Shown one piece after another: positions 52,212-62,532 of a DNA stretch of 64,000 nucleotides. A model generated the notes under the pieces. It did not search any database and was not told the DNA's origin. It saw nothing but the letters and a program-made list of their open reading frames with translations. Origin of the DNA: Paenibacillus albidus (GTDB lineage Bacteria; Bacillota; Bacilli; Paenibacillales; Paenibacillaceae); NCBI RefSeq assembly GCF_014644435.1, contig NZ_BMKR01000022.1, positions 44,624 to 108,623 of the forward strand. The letters are read 5' to 3'. How positions within the stretch are numbered: the first letter of the stretch is position 1; each line of letters opens with the position of its first letter. Both the position numbers and the translations under genes were made by a program.

Positions 52212-55200
52212 TTATTCGTTTATAAAGCCGATATGCAGCAGCATCCGCTTCAATATAACAACTGCTTGGGCCCGGCTTGCATGAGCTGCCGGCTCGAACG
52301 CTGACTCCGTCATGCCCTGAATGATACTCTCATCGGCTAGTAAGGATACAGAAGATCTCGACCAGCTTGAAATGGAGTCCATGTCGGCAAATTTCGTAAG
52401 AAGCGAATCCTGGGTGTTGCCGTTATCGGGCTTTACTCCTGCTGCAGCCATGGCCCTGACCATCATAACCGCTATTTGCTCACGGGTAATGCTTTCATCC
52501 GGCTTGAAGGTTCCGTCTTCAAAGCCTTCCGCAAGCCCGGCCTTCACCGCAGCGCCAACAGCACCCGCATACCACTCCCCGGCGGATATATCCCTGAAAT
52601 TAACATAATCACTAATTTCCGTCAGACTAAACGCTCTTACCAGCAAAGCGGCATATTCCGCGCGGGTGATACTTCGCTCTGGAGCGAATGAATTCTCTTC
52701 TTCTCCCTTAACAATGAGCTTGGAGGCCATCAGCTCGATATCCTCCCTGGCCCAATGCCGAGACAGGTCTGCGAATGTTTTATCCGATTCGGCGACCGTG
52801 TAGATGCTGTTGCCATTGCGCATGATGGTGACTTCGGTACTGTCATCCTCCGCTTTGAACGTTGCCGGCACAAAGGATAGCTCACTGGTCGCCGTGTTAT
52901 ATAGAAGGGCTGTGGCATGCTTCGCATCCACCGATTGTTCGATCTGAATCGTACGGGAGACATACGTACTTCCAAAGTCGTGGATTTCCTGTGTTCTCCC
53001 ATTTGCTTCAGCCCATACGCTGAACCCGACCGGCATCCCCAGCAGCCGGATCCCGGACTCCAGTGCTTTGTCCGCAAGCTTGCGCTGCTCTTTGGCGTTG
53101 GCATTTTCAATGGTAATCACGATTTTCATGTCCTGGACCTGAGCACCCAGGGATTCCGCCAGAGCTTCGAGAGGAAGAATACTGAGCGGAAGACTGTAGC
53201 TGGAAGAAAGCGTCTTAACCAAGATGACCGCATCCGGAGCAGTCCGGGCCGCAGTGATTAATGAGCCGGCCGGCAGTTCCGCCTTCAATTCACTTGAAGC
53301 AGAGTCTGCCTGGATTATTATGACAGGCTTTACTTGGCCTTTAATCATTTCTACCGCCTGATCCAAAGCTTTGCTGCTGACAGCAAGCTTAAGAAGGCCT
53401 GTTCCGTCTGCACGTTCCTCAACGCTCTCCTTGCCGTGCACTCTAACACCATTGACGACCTTCTCTGGCTGAGGCTCCGGTTGGACAACCGTGACCGTGG
53501 TCCCTTGGCTGGCGCCGGATTCGGCATTCGTTCTCACCGTAACCGCCGGACCGTCAATGCTCCAATTGCCTGAAGCATCACCCGCTTCCACCTTGAACGT
53601 ATAAGAGGTATCCGGCGTCAAACCGGCGGCTTCATATTCATAAACCGAGCCGGTGACTTCCGCCAGTTCCCTGCCGTCGAGGAGAATTCTGTACTGCGTT
53701 ACTCCCGTATCGTCTACCGCAGCGAGCCAGTTCAAGGTAAGGGCTGTCGTTCTTTTGTCCGATACACTTAAGCTCGCATCGCTCCACACCGGCGCATTCA
53801 CATCCGCTGCAGGAGGCATAGACGCTGTTCTCATCCCCACCTCCAAACCTTTCACACTCCAGTTTCCTGCAGCATCACGGGCGTATACGAGGAATGTATA
53901 TGGTGTATCCGCAGTTAGACCTGTAATAATGGCTGCTGTTGCTGCGGTATAAACGCTGTCTGTGACTGTACCGTAGACAGCACTCGTAACACTGCCGTAC
54001 GTGCTCAGTGATTCAGTGTCGCCCCAGACGATCCGGTATCCCGTCACAGCTGTGTTATCCTGGGCTTCCGTCCAGCTGAGCGCGACACTGTCCGTTGTCA
54101 CATTCGATGCTGTCACTGCCGCATTCTCTGGCCATGTGGGAGATTCCGAATCAGCAGGCGGCTCAGCAGGCGAGTAGTCTATGAAAATAAAGGAATGATA
54201 CAGCGATGTGTTCTTCGAATCAGCCGTCCCTTGGGTCCATTGAACAAAATCATCCCGCCCGTTCTGAAGATCCGCATCGTTAACAGCGATGTTTAATCCA
54301 ATTTTGCCTTCAAGCTCCGGCTTCAGATCTTTGATATAGGAGGCAGGGAGCTGGAACTCATAAATCGTCCGGTGCGCAGCCTCATCCCGGACTGCCTCAA
54401 ACGGCGTTAGACCGCTCACATCCCCATTCGGATTGGGAAGCGTCGAATTGAATATATTGACGTGCCGCCTACCATCGTTAGCCAGTGCAAAGCCCCATTC
54501 CGTATCATCCGGCCCATAAGGGGACTCCCTGTTGTTCAGAGGATCCAGACTGACCTGCACAGAGTCGTTCTTCCACATGTTCGCCGGATTCTCCGACTGC
54601 TTGTGGATGTCATCCTTAACCGAAACGGCGACATACATCCCTTCGGCATTCCATTTGGCGTATGCTACCGCCTCCAGATTGCCGGGATCGCGATAGCCGC
54701 TTGCATGCTGGGACTTGCTGCGGAGATGGAATGGAAAAGCATCTTCCCAATCACTCAGGTCTCCGTCAATTGTCAGACCATGCGCCTGCTGGACCAGGTT
54801 GAACTCAAGGGGCAGGAAGGGATCATGGTAAATGAGCTTGTTCTTATCCGTCTCTACAATCTGCATATCAATGGTATACTCATTAAATGGCAGCGGGTCA
54901 TGGTAAGTCCACCGGAAGTCCAGGCGGATACTGCCGCCTTTTTGCAATCCGCTGAAGGTGTCTGTGGTTAACGGCTCAAGAAGGACTCCATCGGGACCCT
55001 TAACGCTGACCTTGCCCGTCTTGGAAAATGACGAGGTTCCCGTCAATTGCACGGACAGCACATCCAGTTCCTCAATGGTCTTCTTGACGGGGATCAGCTT
55101 CACATCAAGTCCGTCCTCCACTGTCAGCTGCACCGTCTTCGTATCGAATGCCGCGCCATTGTACAAAATCTCAAACGCGATATCGTAGCGGCCCTTCAGC

Positions 55201-58200
55201 GTATTTTCCGGTACAAGAATCGAATACGGCAGATCAAGTGAGCTCCCGGCGGGTATGATCACTGCCTCCGGCAACTGCACGTTTTGCGATGACTCCCACC
55301 CTTCAGGCACATGCAGCTTCACCGACACCTGCTGGGGAACATCGGTATTGTTTACAAGGGAGAGTGTAATTCCATTAGCGTAACCCGCTTCTCCGTTTGC
55401 CTGAGTGGGCACCGCATTGGCCAGCACTCCGATGAATTTGGCAGGCTCGGAATCCGAGATTTCGGCAGCCGCAGAAGCAAACTCCCGTGCCAGCAGATTA
55501 TAGGCGTAGCTGTCCGCATAGCTTCCCCGTGTGTAGGCGGCAGCCGCCAGCCTGCCGTACCTGTTCAAGCGCAGCACCGCAGATGTGGCGACAGGCATCA
55601 CGCTGTAATCGCCTTTCTTGGCGTTGAACGCTGCTGTCACGGCTTGTACGGAATCGGCATAATCCAGGCTGTTCGCGCCTGTGCCGTCAAGTGCAAAGGT
55701 CAATGCCACAGATGCGCTCTCTGCCATATTGTACAGAGTCTCCAGCGCCACATAAGCAGGTGTCTGCTCCAGAGAGCCGCTCTTGATTTGTCCGGCCATC
55801 TGCGCCATCAGCGCATAAATATCCTTGATTCCCTGCTCCACGTCTGCTGCCTGGCTATCGCCTGTCAACGCTGTCTCCAGCTGTGATTCTATGCGGGAAA
55901 GCTCCGTCAGATCAGCCTGGATAAGGGCAGCATTGCCCGCCGTTTGCACCTTACCCAGCTTGGTGGATGCTTCCTGCCGCTTGCCTTGCAAAAGCTTCAC
56001 CGCTGACTGATACACAAATTCGGATGATGCACCCGTGATGTAAACGGGCGATCCGGATACAGCAAGCTGCAGGTCTCCGCCGCCTGCCGGTGTTACAGGA
56101 ACAGCCGTACCGTTGATATCCTTGATGCTTACACCCTCTGATCTAAATGGTAGCGTGATTGTGCTGACAGGAGGTTTGACAGCCGGATTATCCTTGTGGT
56201 CGACCTTTTTCCAAGCTGTGACAACCGGTACGCCATCGTTCAGGAACACGTGAACGGCAATGTCCGGATTCCCGGTATCCCAGGTTCCGATATACCGGGA
56301 TTTATCCAGAGTGGTCATCAGTTGATTGGCAGCGGTGTAAGCCAGCTTCGGCCGGCCGTCATTATCCGTTAGCCCCCAGAATATGTCGTAATACCGATCA
56401 TCCGTACCATCGTTTTTGTAATTGTAATATTCGTAAGCCTTTATCTGATCGGTAATCATGTAATTCAGAAATGCGCGGACGATGTAGTCCCGCTGTGTTT
56501 CCTCCGACACGGAAGGGTAACCCGCCGTGGCGGTAGGCCAGCCTCCCTCCGTCAAATAATAGTCCTTCCAGCCGCCGTATGCGTTTACAAGATCCTTCAC
56601 ACCATTCATAATGTTCTGCAAATTGCCGTCCGGCATAGCATTGTACACATACGGATGGTAGGAATAAGCGTCCGCATAGTCAAAGGAACCAAGCTCCAGC
56701 TCCTTCGGAAGAACACTGAGCACACTGGAGGTATGATCACCGGCCAGCAGCATGGCGTTTTGGTCCGCTTTCTTCATGTTCAGATAAGCTACCTTCTGCA
56801 GTTGCACGAACTCGCTGGGCACATAAGGCTTGGAGAAAATCTCAGGCTCATTCGGCATTTCCCACTGCCGGATCTGGTTCTTGTACCTGCTGACGGTATT
56901 GGCTACAAAGTCGCCCATAGCCTTCAGACCTGAGGTCGTATTGATGGTGCCTTCCTGGTAAAATGCATTCTTGTCTATACCTAATGCTGTAATCTGGTTG
57001 AAGCCGTAAGAATACAGCTTGTTCAGCAGAGGATCAGTTCCGCTGTAATCGTAGACCGTATTGCCTGAGGCATCCTTCACATTCTTGTCCACGCTGTCCC
57101 AGGTGATGAACGAGCGGTGATGGCGCGCCCCCATCTTGCGGGCTCCGTCGATAATATCATCGTTCCAGTTGAGGGCATAGTGCGTATTCAGACCGAATTT
57201 GCTCTCATTGTCCAGATCGGGCTGACTGACGGGAGCTGCCACATTGATAACGGCCAGACGCATCTTCTTGGACTTGGCAGGCTGAGCGACGCCATCAATC
57301 CTAAAATCGGCCGCTACCTCATAGGTTCCAATCGTATTCAGCCTTGGGACAAACAGTACGGTATCGGTATTCTTCGCATATTTCTCCATTTGGTACGTCT
57401 TTGTGCCGGAAGCAACGACCGCCTGGTCCCGATCTGCTCGGCGCACAGTATAATCGATCTGAAAATCATGGGCTTCCGCTCCAGCTTCCAGTGCCAGCTT
57501 GAATCCAGGTGATTCCTCCAGCGAATAGATACCGGCATAATTTCCAGACGGCTGAAGATCAATAACAGGCGGTGCCTGAATCGGCTCGATTACCAAGTCG
57601 TCAATCATCAGGTTAATGCCGCCGACTACGTTCCACTGAAAGTACCCTTTCTTCAACGCCAGCGGATCGGAATCGTCTCCGCTTGCAATTTCCACTCCGT
57701 CAATGAACAGCGTGTGCGTAATTCCGCTTACCCGAAGCTCGTAATCGTGCCACTCATCAAGCAGCGACTTGACATAGTTGGCTATATAATAGTTGCCGCC
57801 AAGCGTTGTTTTTCGCATCAGGAAATATTTGGAGTTGTGTGTCGCCCATTCTACGGCATTGTTATTGGCACCGTCTACCGACCGGTAACGAAAGCGCCAG
57901 GTATTCTGCGCCGCTTCGCTCGTGCGTTCATATCTCACCTTGAATTTCACGGTAAAATTGTCCGCATTCAGGTACATCGGAAGATTCAGCTTGGCGCTTC
58001 CCGATCCATTCAGATTGAACACCTTGTTGCCGTCCGGCAGCTGAATAACCTTCGTATTTCCGCCTACCTTCCAGCCCACGGGGACAACATTCAGCGTTTC
58101 CCTTTCAAAATCATTGATGTAGGGCACGATTTCCCCGACAGGAACCGAGATTTCCCCCAACTCCGGGTAACGCACTATCCTGCCTTCCTCGTCCTGGGCG

Positions 58201-59084
58201 GTCAAATAATAGCGGATTTTGCTGGTCTGGTTCGTCCCGGCAATGGTCCCCAAATAGGGACCTGTGCCGCTTCCTGCCGCCTGAATGATCTGATCCGGCG
58301 CTGCATCCCCGTATGCATAATGAATCGAGGCATTAAGCGTAGAATCCGCACCCTCAATGAGAAAGGATACCGGAATATCCGAATTGTAGGGAATCTCTGC
58401 AACCGATGTATGAACGATGGAGAATGCAGCCTGGGCCCCTATAGGCGAAACCAGCACTTGCTCCACCTTCAGATTTGCGGTCGTGCTGCCGTTCAGGCTT
58501 TTCAAGGAAAAACCGACGCCCCCTGCAGAAAGTGTGGAGTCCGTGAAAGTCGTAACCAGTGTTCCGTCCACATAAAGCCCGAACGTGCTTCCTTTAGCCT
58601 CCAGCCGGTATTTATGCCAACTCGACAGGCTGAAGCCGGGAATGGCCGCCCCGATATCAACCGGTGTCCCGACCTGCTTGGTTGCGGAGGAATTGGGGTA
58701 TTTCCACATTTCAACCGACTTGGTGCTTTTGAATTCCAGAAAATAATAGGCGGTTCCGGAGGAATACCGGAAGATAACTCGAAACCGGTCTCCCTGCGCG
58801 GTAAATTCCACGTTGTAATCGGTGGAGCTGTAAGGCAGTTTGGATGCTTTGACCACTGCACGCTGGGGAGAGGTCAAGGATGTAGTGCCCTTAAGCTGAG
58901 CTTCTGTTCCTGCCCCGTCTATTGACCATGCATTGCTTCCGAATAAATCCCAGTTGTCCAATCCTCCTGCAAAGCCATCCTCAAACAACGGGGACGGCTG
59001 TGCAGCTCCGGCATGAACCGGAAACCATGGAAGCAGAAGAACGGCAAGCAGGATCACGGATAAACGTTTGAACGAATGACTCAT
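52212..59084 (-). CDS. Giant secreted SLH-anchored multidomain glycoside hydrolase
   Basis: 2290 aa. Signal peptide ~1-28 (VILLAVLLLPWFPVHAGAA). Concanavalin-like sandwich ~31-215, shared with the truncated protein at 49997; an Ig-like part to ~320; a second sandwich ~325-505. A TIM-barrel catalytic domain at ~625-960 has the clan GH-A pair of Glu: WEMPNEPE (~745) and YYLTEGGWP (~846), resembling GH39/GH5-type enzymes. Further on are a helical linker, a CBM9-like domain (LTIDGDLSDWEDAFPF), two fibronectin III domains (TDSVALSWTEAQDN; TALTLNWLAAVDD), a Paenibacillus-type linker domain and three SLH motifs to the C-terminus (e.g. ITRAEYAALLVRAF). Attached to the S-layer/cell wall, acting on an extracellular polysaccharide; the substrate is unknown. 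No frame damage seen. Confidence 0.93.
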   Translation of the reverse strand: MSHSFKRLSVILLAVLLLPWFPVHAGAAQPSPLFEDGFAGGLDNWDLFGSNAWSIDGAGTEAQLKGTTSLTSPQRAVVKASKLPYSSTDYNVEFTAQGDRFRVIFRYSSGTAYYFLEFKSTKSVEMWKYPNSSATKQVGTPVDIGAAIPGFSLSSWHKYRLEAKGSTFGLYVDGTLVTTFTDSTLSAGGVGFSLKSLNGSTTANLKVEQVLVSPIGAQAAFSIVHTSVAEIPYNSDIPVSFLIEGADSTLNASIHYAYGDAAPDQIIQAAGSGTGPYLGTIAGTNQTSKIRYYLTAQDEEGRIVRYPELGEISVPVGEIVPYINDFERETLNVVPVGWKVGGNTKVIQLPDGNKVFNLNGSGSAKLNLPMYLNADNFTVKFKVRYERTSEAAQNTWRFRYRSVDGANNNAVEWATHNSKYFLMRKTTLGGNYYIANYVKSLLDEWHDYELRVSGITHTLFIDGVEIASGDDSDPLALKKGYFQWNVVGGINLMIDDLVIEPIQAPPVIDLQPSGNYAGIYSLEESPGFKLALEAGAEAHDFQIDYTVRRADRDQAVVASGTKTYQMEKYAKNTDTVLFVPRLNTIGTYEVAADFRIDGVAQPAKSKKMRLAVINVAAPVSQPDLDNESKFGLNTHYALNWNDDIIDGARKMGARHHRSFITWDSVDKNVKDASGNTVYDYSGTDPLLNKLYSYGFNQITALGIDKNAFYQEGTINTTSGLKAMGDFVANTVSRYKNQIRQWEMPNEPEIFSKPYVPSEFVQLQKVAYLNMKKADQNAMLLAGDHTSSVLSVLPKELELGSFDYADAYSYHPYVYNAMPDGNLQNIMNGVKDLVNAYGGWKDYYLTEGGWPTATAGYPSVSEETQRDYIVRAFLNYMITDQIKAYEYYNYKNDGTDDRYYDIFWGLTDNDGRPKLAYTAANQLMTTLDKSRYIGTWDTGNPDIAVHVFLNDGVPVVTAWKKVDHKDNPAVKPPVSTITLPFRSEGVSIKDINGTAVPVTPAGGGDLQLAVSGSPVYITGASSEFVYQSAVKLLQGKRQEASTKLGKVQTAGNAALIQADLTELSRIESQLETALTGDSQAADVEQGIKDIYALMAQMAGQIKSGSLEQTPAYVALETLYNMAESASVALTFALDGTGANSLDYADSVQAVTAAFNAKKGDYSVMPVATSAVLRLNRYGRLAAAAYTRGSYADSYAYNLLAREFASAAAEISDSEPAKFIGVLANAVPTQANGEAGYANGITLSLVNNTDVPQQVSVKLHVPEGWESSQNVQLPEAVIIPAGSSLDLPYSILVPENTLKGRYDIAFEILYNGAAFDTKTVQLTVEDGLDVKLIPVKKTIEELDVLSVQLTGTSSFSKTGKVSVKGPDGVLLEPLTTDTFSGLQKGGSIRLDFRWTYHDPLPFNEYTIDMQIVETDKNKLIYHDPFLPLEFNLVQQAHGLTIDGDLSDWEDAFPFHLRSKSQHASGYRDPGNLEAVAYAKWNAEGMYVAVSVKDDIHKQSENPANMWKNDSVQVSLDPLNNRESPYGPDDTEWGFALANDGRRHVNIFNSTLPNPNGDVSGLTPFEAVRDEAAHRTIYEFQLPASYIKDLKPELEGKIGLNIAVNDADLQNGRDDFVQWTQGTADSKNTSLYHSFIFIDYSPAEPPADSESPTWPENAAVTASNVTTDSVALSWTEAQDNTAVTGYRIVWGDTESLSTYGSVTSAVYGTVTDSVYTAATAAIITGLTADTPYTFLVYARDAAGNWSVKGLEVGMRTASMPPAADVNAPVWSDASLSVSDKRTTALTLNWLAAVDDTGVTQYRILLDGRELAEVTGSVYEYEAAGLTPDTSYTFKVEAGDASGNWSIDGPAVTVRTNAESGASQGTTVTVVQPEPQPEKVVNGVRVHGKESVEERADGTGLLKLAVSSKALDQAVEMIKGQVKPVIIIQADSASSELKAELPAGSLITAARTAPDAVILVKTLSSSYSLPLSILPLEALAESLGAQVQDMKIVITIENANAKEQRKLADKALESGIRLLGMPVGFSVWAEANGRTQEIHDFGSTYVSRTIQIEQSVDAKHATALLYNTATSELSFVPATFKAEDDSTEVTIMRNGNSIYTVAESDKTFADLSRHWAREDIELMASKLIVKGEEENSFAPERSITRAEYAALLVRAFSLTEISDYVNFRDISAGEWYAGAVGAAVKAGLAEGFEDGTFKPDESITREQIAVMMVRAMAAAGVKPDNGNTQDSLLTKFADMDSISSWSRSSVSLLADESIIQGMTESAFEPAAHASRAQAVVILKRMLLHIGFINE

Positions 59085-59102
59085 AAATGGATTCTCCCCT
59101 CA

Positions 59103-59600
59103 TTACTTGCCTGACTTCGGCTTGATGGTTGCCTCAAGCTCAGTCAGAATTTGTGTGTCGCTTTGCGATTTCCATTTTCATGCAAATTCATTAACTTCCT
59201 GATGTCGCCGCCCATAATGATTTGGGCAATGACGGAGTCACGCAGCATGTTCAGCTCCACAAGCTTAGCAATCTTTGTCGGGGAATTCAGGAAGTTGGAA
59301 GCCTCTGTAATTTGATGTTTTTGTTAATAGAAATATCCAGCGCTGGGTTTGATGGAGCGGAAGCGCCTTCAAGTAACAAGAGCCAGCCCTTCAGGCCGGA
59401 AGCAAACAGCTAGCTTTGGATAATGCGGAAATCCCCGTTTTTATCCTGCTGTGTTTGGGATCGACCAGATGGCAACCAGCGACATCTTGGCATTCTTACT
59501 CCTGTGTTTCCCCCTTTAAGGCCCCATACTGTGAGCATTTGATTCTTAAGCAACAAGGAATTTCCGATAATCCACAAGAGACGACACAGCGGCGGATTGC
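59103..59600 (-). pseudogene. Remnant of an LplA-type binding-protein gene
   Basis: Across several frames the minus strand matches the C-terminus of the binding protein at 46141. LLKNQMLTVWGLKG parallels its SLENQILTVWGIEG, ELNMLRDSVIAQIIMGGDI parallels ELNTMRDSVFTQIIMGGDI, and it ends with KSGK and a stop at 59103. Frameshifts and gaps are scattered throughout. It lies just upstream of the 2290-aa gene, which suggests that this enzyme once had its own transporter here. Confidence 0.8.
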
Positions 59601-59686
59601 CGGTTTTACATGAATAAAGCCCTTGATAGATGTGATCCATAAACACCTCTATGGGATAAAGCAGATTGTTGATCTGCATCCGTAAA

Positions 59687-59701
59687 AGAAAGTGCTTACA
59701 A
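59687..59701 (-). promoter_or_regulatory. cre-like site
   Basis: TTGTAAGCACTTTCT on the minus strand matches 14 of 15 positions of WTGNAANCGNWNNCW. It now stands between two pseudogenes, so it is either a relic or acts on the distant 2290-aa gene. Confidence 0.4.
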
Positions 59702-59768
59702 TAGTAACTTAACGGAAATCAACAGATAGGAAAACCGGAGAGAAGAACGATAATACAGGGGAAAAGTC

Positions 59769-61259
59769 TCATTCTCCACTTATCAGGCTGACAACACCTG
59801 CCGGCGGAACAGAAATAAGATGAATCCCAGCTTCCATATGCTGCGTGAATTGTTCCACAACCTGACCTGTGCAGTCCATCACTTCAACGGCCCTCTGCCC
59901 GGAGCTTCTATCCAATTCTACAACCATTCCGGCGGTGCGGGTGCCGTTCACCAGGATGACCGTTTCCGGCAGCTCCCGGTTTAGCGTAACGACTGTTCGT
60001 TCATAGGCGGCGGCGATCAGCGTCTCCTCATTGCTTGCCGTAACAAGCGGGTACAAAAGCTCCGGATGATGAGGCTCCAGATGCCCATCCAGCAAAACAG
60101 TCCGGTGCTCCTTCCAGAAGGCCAGCCAAAAGGCGGTCATCTCCCGGTCTTTGACCGGAAGACGGTCAAGCAGCACAGAAATTTGTGGAACCGCAAACAG
60201 CACGCTGATCAATTGAAGCGCCGCGGACTCCACCGGGTCCTCGGGATTCCACATGATAGGGTCCGCATGGGCTGCCGTATTGCCGCAAAGGAGACGGATA
60301 TCGATAGTGTGCACCCGGTTCTCGACGGAATCGTTCGGACAATCCGCAGCCCGGAACATATTGCCGTATTTGCGCATATACGGGCCTACATAGGCCTGGC
60401 GAAATTCAATCATCACATCCGGATTGATCCTGCGAAGCCGCATAAGAATATCGGTCATTAGCCGGTCAACCGCATCCGGCACCGATATATAGTCCCGCCC
60501 ATTCCCATATTCTTGATTCGCTTCCTTGGGGAGATTGAAGCTGTCCACAAAGTCCAGCTTGAAGCCATCCAGGTCCCAGTCGCGCATACTTCCCAGTCGC
60601 CACAGTATGCATAACCCCGCGTATTGTCCGAGGTTTGCCAGCCGTCATCCATGATGACCGACTCGCAGCCAATTTCCTTCGCTAGGCGGCACATCTCCTC
60701 TACCGATGCGGAAGCCAGCTTTTGATGAAAGCTGTACCAGGTTGAATACATCGGTTCACGGGAGGCGCGGAACGGGTGAAGGCGTCAAACCCGGCAGTCC
60801 GCTCCACCACATCTGCACGTGGTTCAAGCTATCATAATAAGCCAAATCACGGCAGTCCACCCGCAGTGTCGCTTCATAGCTGGTAAGCGGAGCCACCGGT
60901 TCCTCAAATAAGGTAACCGAGCAGTGAAATACCGCCGTTTCCTCGTGAACACCCGCATGGCATACTACCGGGTTCAACGTATCCGAGAACGCGAAGGTCA
61001 TCCGGTTGCGGCCGGCGCCGCTAAACAGACAGACAACCGGCGAGGAGACAGTCAGCTTGCTGGCATAGCCTGCTCCCCAGTCTGGAACCATCCCCCGGTT
61101 CCGGCAGCCGTTTGGATGCCATACCCCGTGGATATCGGTTATCGGCTGCTCCCATGCCAACCGGATAACCGGCGGTGCCGCGGGCTGTTCCGTGCTCAGC
61201 CGAATATGAACGAGCTCAATGCCAACTTCGGGAGTTTCCAAGGTAACATCCGCTTGCAT
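59769..61259 (-). pseudogene. GH36-like alpha-galactosidase, frameshifted and internally deleted
   Basis: Three frames join into one protein. Part 1 (61259-60756) is the beta-sandwich domain (DIHGVWHPNGCRNRGMVPDW). After a frameshift at ~60755-60770, part 2 starts MYSTWYSFHQKL and has CESVIMDDGWQT, the start of the barrel. Near 60590 it jumps to part 3, DWDLDGFKLDFVDSF (nucleophile Asp), followed by EFRQAYVGPYMRKYGNMFRA and the C-terminal domain to 59769. About 60 residues of the barrel are missing at the jump, where the 8-bp direct repeat GACTGGGA stands on both sides. No function can remain. Confidence 0.85.
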
Positions 61260-61438
61260 CGTTTCGACGAAAGGGTTTTCTCAGTAAGTTGAGATTACCT
61301 CATGGCGGTACTGGTGAAAACCGGAAATAAGGATTATTTTACAGGGTAAAATTCTTGGTTTTGTTGAAAGAGCATTATCGCTCTTGCTCCAGCAGATGAA
61401 CATGCATTCAGGCCAGATCTGTAAGGGAAAGTCTAACC

Positions 61439-62081
61439 ATGCAAACTGCAAAAATGGACGATCCTGTCCAAAGTCGGCAAGCACAAAATAGATACGCTTT
61501 TGCATCCTTTTTAGTAGCCTGCGGGAGCCTATCTTACGAAAATATAAACTATGCAGACTACAATCGGCCTACGCTGAGCTTCTCACCAAGAAACCAATCC
61601 TTGGGGCACCGGATCCATAGTAAAATATCCCTTAGTCACCTGGCCGAACCAGCCCGTCAGCAGAGTCTCCCTCAGCAATTCATATCAGGCATCTATTTTG
61701 ATTTTCTCAGCGAATCGATCACTATGCGGGAGGAGTATATGGTGATTAAGGAGGAGCGGAGTCCTGACTTCTACAATGCGAATGGATCTCTTGATGGGAA
61801 ACTCTCATTACCGTAGAAAAGATCGCACCAAAAACAAAATAAGCCACCGAACTGCGCTGGCAGTTGCTTTTGAAGAACTGCTATTACGGCTGAAAGAGCA
61901 GCAAAATCAAGATTGTATACAAAGCAAGTCGAGCTACTGCACGGAATACCTGGAGAATATTTATATGGACAAGATGGGACAACGAATTAAGGCGGGGGAT
62001 ATATTACTCAATTTCTCGACTACGGCCAGCATATCCCCTCATTTGGAATACAGTGTCAACCTTCTTCAGCCAAAGCCATGA
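61439..62081 (+). pseudogene. Possible AraC-type regulator remnant
   Basis: Two overlapping frames (61439-61816 and 61776-62081) join around 61776-61810. The second has ELLLRLKEQQNQD, YLENIYMDKMGQRI and KAGDILLNFSTTAS then ISPHLEY, which resembles a decayed AraC helix-turn-helix (xxDIAxxFxxSxSHLSRLF). It is divergent from the GH36-like pseudogene, where a regulator would be expected. The remainder of 61260-62150 shows no gene. The call is tentative. Confidence 0.4.
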
Positions 62082-62150
62082 GCAACTGCCTGAAAATATA
62101 AAAAGACTCATAAAATTGCGGGAAGCAATCTTACAAGTCTAATTCAGGTA

Positions 62151-62229
62151 TACCGGTGAGAGGACTCGAACCTCCACGGTTTCCCACTCGATTTTGAGTC
62201 GAGCGCGTCTGCCATTCCGCCACACCGGC
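62151..62229 (-). tRNA. tRNA-Leu (CAA)
   Basis: Anticodon arm CTCGA-CTCAAAA-TCGAG gives CAA. Long variable region as in Leu tRNAs, T arm with TTCGAGT. CCA is not encoded. Last tRNA of the cluster in the direction of transcription. Confidence 0.92.
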
Positions 62230-62252
62230 AAATTATAAATCTGTAAGTATAA

Positions 62253-62329
62253 TGGCGCGCCCTGAGAGATTCGAACTCCCGACCTTTTGATTCGTAGTCA
62301 AACGCTCTATCCAGCTGAGCTAAGGGCGC
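62253..62329 (-). tRNA. tRNA-Arg (ACG)
   Basis: Anticodon arm TTTGA-CTACGAA-TCAAA gives ACG (read as ICG). Acceptor GCGCCCT/AGGGCGC; CCA encoded. Confidence 0.95.
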
Positions 62330-62337
62330 AAATATAA

Positions 62338-62412
62338 TGGAGCGGACGACGGGAATCGAACCCGCGACCCTCGCCTTGGCAAGGCGATGCTCTACCGCTG
62401 AGCCACGTCCGC
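62338..62412 (-). tRNA. tRNA-Gly (GCC)
   Basis: Anticodon arm TCGCC-TTGCCAA-GGCGA gives GCC. Acceptor GCGGACG/CGTCCGC; discriminator T; CCA encoded. Confidence 0.95.
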
Positions 62413-62447
62413 ACACGGTATGTATAATCAATGGACTCACATAAGAG

Positions 62448-62520
62448 TGAGCCATGAAGGACTCGAACCTTCGACACCCTGATTAAAAGTCAGGTGCTCT
62501 ACCAACTGAGCTAATGGCTC
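62448..62520 (-). tRNA. tRNA-Lys (TTT)
   Basis: Anticodon arm CCTGA-CTTTTAA-TCAGG gives TTT. Acceptor GAGCCAT/ATGGCTC; CCA not encoded. Confidence 0.95.
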
Positions 62521-62532
62521 ATAATTACTAAA

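Noticed and set aside
57714..58925. 403-codon open frame on the plus strand
   Set aside because: Antisense to the 2290-aa gene, whose domains are clearly real; no start signal and no domain.
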